From Acaryochloris sp. CCMEE 5410 (GTDB taxonomy: Bacteria; Cyanobacteriota; Cyanobacteriia; Thermosynechococcales; Thermosynechococcaceae): DNA of 64,000 nt. The first letter of the stretch is position 1. Each line of letters opens with the position of its first letter. Location of the stretch: the NCBI RefSeq assembly GCF_000238775.2, contig NZ_AFEJ02000001.1, positions 3,658,001 to 3,722,000 of the forward strand, written 5' to 3'. The translations under genes were made by a program, and so were the position numbers. Below are positions 62,701-64,000 of the stretch, piece after piece. The notes beneath the pieces are model-generated. The model was not told where the DNA came from, ran no database searches, and worked only from the letters and a program-made list of their open reading frames with translations.

Positions 62701-63324
62701 TTAGTAACGACAACGTTTGAAGGGATACTCAACAGGCTTTGTTTGGGGACCAGAATGATGACGCAAGACGCAGCCTTTTTTTGACCAGGACAGGGTATCT
62801 TCTCTCTCAAACTCCCCGATTAATCGCGTCACCGTGACTCGGCTGGAGCCAATCACTTCAGCAATATCTTGATGAGTGAAGGGAAGCGGGATAAAGCATT
62901 CATCTCCAGATCGCTGGCCAAATCGGTCAGCTAACCAATTGAGAAACCGACTAAAGCGCGTTTGAACTGAACCATGCTGCATGGTGAGCAAGGCTTGACT
63001 TTGTTGAATGTGACACCACATAGCCTCCTCTAGTGCCTGGTAGTCATTGATCAATAGTCGATGGACTCGAACAGTGCCCAGACATTCAGCTTGGTAAGGT
63101 TCAATGCCAGCGAACAGATGCCCAATGATATCTCCCGCTCCCCAGAGTCCTAGAGTAGTAATATCACCCTCTTCGTGAAGAGTAATGCTGCGAACCATAC
63201 CCGTATCAATTTTCCAGAGAAGGTTCTGAATCATGGGTAAACATTCCCGCCGCTTAAACGTCCGAACGACAGGGCTAGTCTCTGGTGGATGAGTCGTGGC
63301 GTATGTGGGGGTAATCAGTGTCAT
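62701..63324 (-). CDS. Crp/Fnr-family regulator
   Basis: 207 residues from the ATG at 63324. A cupin-like effector domain (GMVRSITLHEEGDITTLGLWGAGDIIGHLFAG) and a C-terminal winged helix with recognition helix HQDIAEVIGSSRVTVTRLIGEFE, as in NtcA/Crp. The cAMP-binding R-S/T pair is not evident, so it may respond to another ligand or be constitutive. It lies upstream of the WD40 gene on the same strand and may link the zinc cluster to carbon/nitrogen status. Confidence 0.88.
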   Translation of the reverse strand: MTLITPTYATTHPPETSPVVRTFKRRECLPMIQNLLWKIDTGMVRSITLHEEGDITTLGLWGAGDIIGHLFAGIEPYQAECLGTVRVHRLLINDYQALEEAMWCHIQQSQALLTMQHGSVQTRFSRFLNWLADRFGQRSGDECFIPLPFTHQDIAEVIGSSRVTVTRLIGEFEREDTLSWSKKGCVLRHHSGPQTKPVEYPFKRCRY

Positions 63325-63625
63325 GCATAAAGACCTAGATTTAGGGATGTGCCGAAGACGCAACTGAGAGCCGAGCGGATCTGGTGTCCTCAGCTAGCAA
63401 TGCACTACATATGTATAAATCTCCAGATAGGTGTCTGGATTGGGTCTACATATTTAGACAATCGCCCGGAAACAGCGCTTTCTCAATGTCATTTCCAGCA
63501 TGATGAGTTCAGACGAGGGATCTGCGCAGAGCAAGTCGAATCGAAATATCTGCATAAAATAGTCTCCTGTGGGATGCAAGGTAGAGGGTCAACCCATTGA
63601 GTCATGGAACAGAGTTCGGATGCGA

Positions 63626-64000
63626 TTACAGACTGGGGTAGGGAATTCTCGCTAGAATCCCTTTTTGCAGCGACTCTGGACGATGCTGACGGGGAACGAT
63701 GCCCTCTGAACTGGAATAATATTGGCGGGCCAGTTGCAAAACTGCCGCGGCACTGTCTAGGGGCAGTAGGTCACCAAACATTAAGGAGTTTTTCCCTGCT
63801 GCTGCTAGGGCAATGGTGCAGGGACGATTGCAGGCACTTAGGCAGTCCACCGCTTCGATCTTGAATTCAGGCGGTAGAGGTGATTGCTCCTGAAGCTGCC
63901 GTAAGCTGCTAAGCAGGTAATAACCACCGCGTTGTCCTCTGTAATCCCGTTGGGTCGGCGAGAAGGCACAGGACCGACAGACGAATAGAGCATGTTGAGT
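63626..64000 (-). CDS. DUF1636 thioredoxin-like [2Fe-2S] protein, N terminus outside window
   Basis: The minus-strand frame is open to the window edge: LFVCRSCAFSPTQRDYRGQR, then KIEAVDCLSACNRPCTIALAAAGK and LMFGDLLPLDSAAAVLQLA. The four-Cys pattern (C-x2-C early, C-x3-C-x3-C later) is that of DUF1636 metal-binding, ferredoxin-like proteins, which occur near cobalamin or zinc genes. About 124 residues are visible and the start lies beyond base 64000. Confidence 0.88.
   Translation of the reverse strand, partial: TQHALFVCRSCAFSPTQRDYRGQRGGYYLLSSLRQLQEQSPLPPEFKIEAVDCLSACNRPCTIALAAAGKNSLMFGDLLPLDSAAAVLQLARQYYSSSEGIVPRQHRPESLQKGILARIPYPSL

Overview
ORGANISM. The window looks like a chromosome segment of a cyanobacterium. 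It carries ferredoxin-type nitrate reductase (narB), thiC under a TPP riboswitch, a DUF1400 hydrolase, several cyanobacteria-specific conserved proteins and a cyanobacterial-type Zur with 7-1-7 AT-rich boxes; GCGATCGC octamers (HIP1) recur. The many insertion sequences, MITEs and decayed genes would fit Acaryochloris, but that genus is an inference from family recognition, not a proven match. LAYOUT 1-24 kb. Mostly stable housekeeping genes: narB (5' end outside the window), pepA, a nitroreductase, a Tat-type trypsin-like protease, a Nudix hydrolase, truB, a cell-wall amidase and small secreted proteins. Inside this part lies a compact minus-strand signalling operon (12.6 to 6.8 kb): coiled-coil protein, roadblock/LC7-like-TM-BON-OmpA protein, Ras-like GTPase, a class III cyclase homologue with both metal aspartates replaced, and a GGDEF-EAL protein. 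It looks like an envelope-to-c-di-GMP relay and is the least familiar intact module here. ZINC REGULON (24.2-27.1, 48.1-50.5, 55.3-64 kb). Three clusters share Zur-box-like palindromes: a flavoprotein, SufE-like protein and His-rich COG0523 GTPase; a second COG0523 GTPase with a WD40 protein and a small Cys protein; and zur, a FeoB-like permease, a flavoprotein with a Cys-rich tail, a zinc-ribbon protein, a second WD40 protein, a Crp-like regulator and a DUF1636 protein. They probably act together in zinc (or zinc/iron) sparing and allocation. ACCESSORY REGION 27-43 kb. Short redox and membrane genes with AraC, TetR and ArsR/CadC regulators, a CDF efflux protein, several pseudogenes, a MITE, and an ankyrin gene split by an ISKra4-like and an IS630-like element. 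BUFFERIN OPERON 43.1-45.1 kb. bufA-bufB-bufC encode a secreted Cys-containing precursor, a DUF692/MNIO enzyme and its partner: a metal-handling RiPP system (copper in characterised members), with a 10-bp hairpin between precursor and enzyme. MOBILE/DEFENCE REGION 46-55 kb. A DUF559 gene bounded by perfect 33-bp inverted repeats, a second ISKra4-like copy, an AT-rich type II restriction-modification pair, and toxin-antitoxin remnants, one antitoxin gene interrupted by a 110-bp MITE with a 3-bp target duplication. All functional calls come from motif recognition by eye; no database search was possible.
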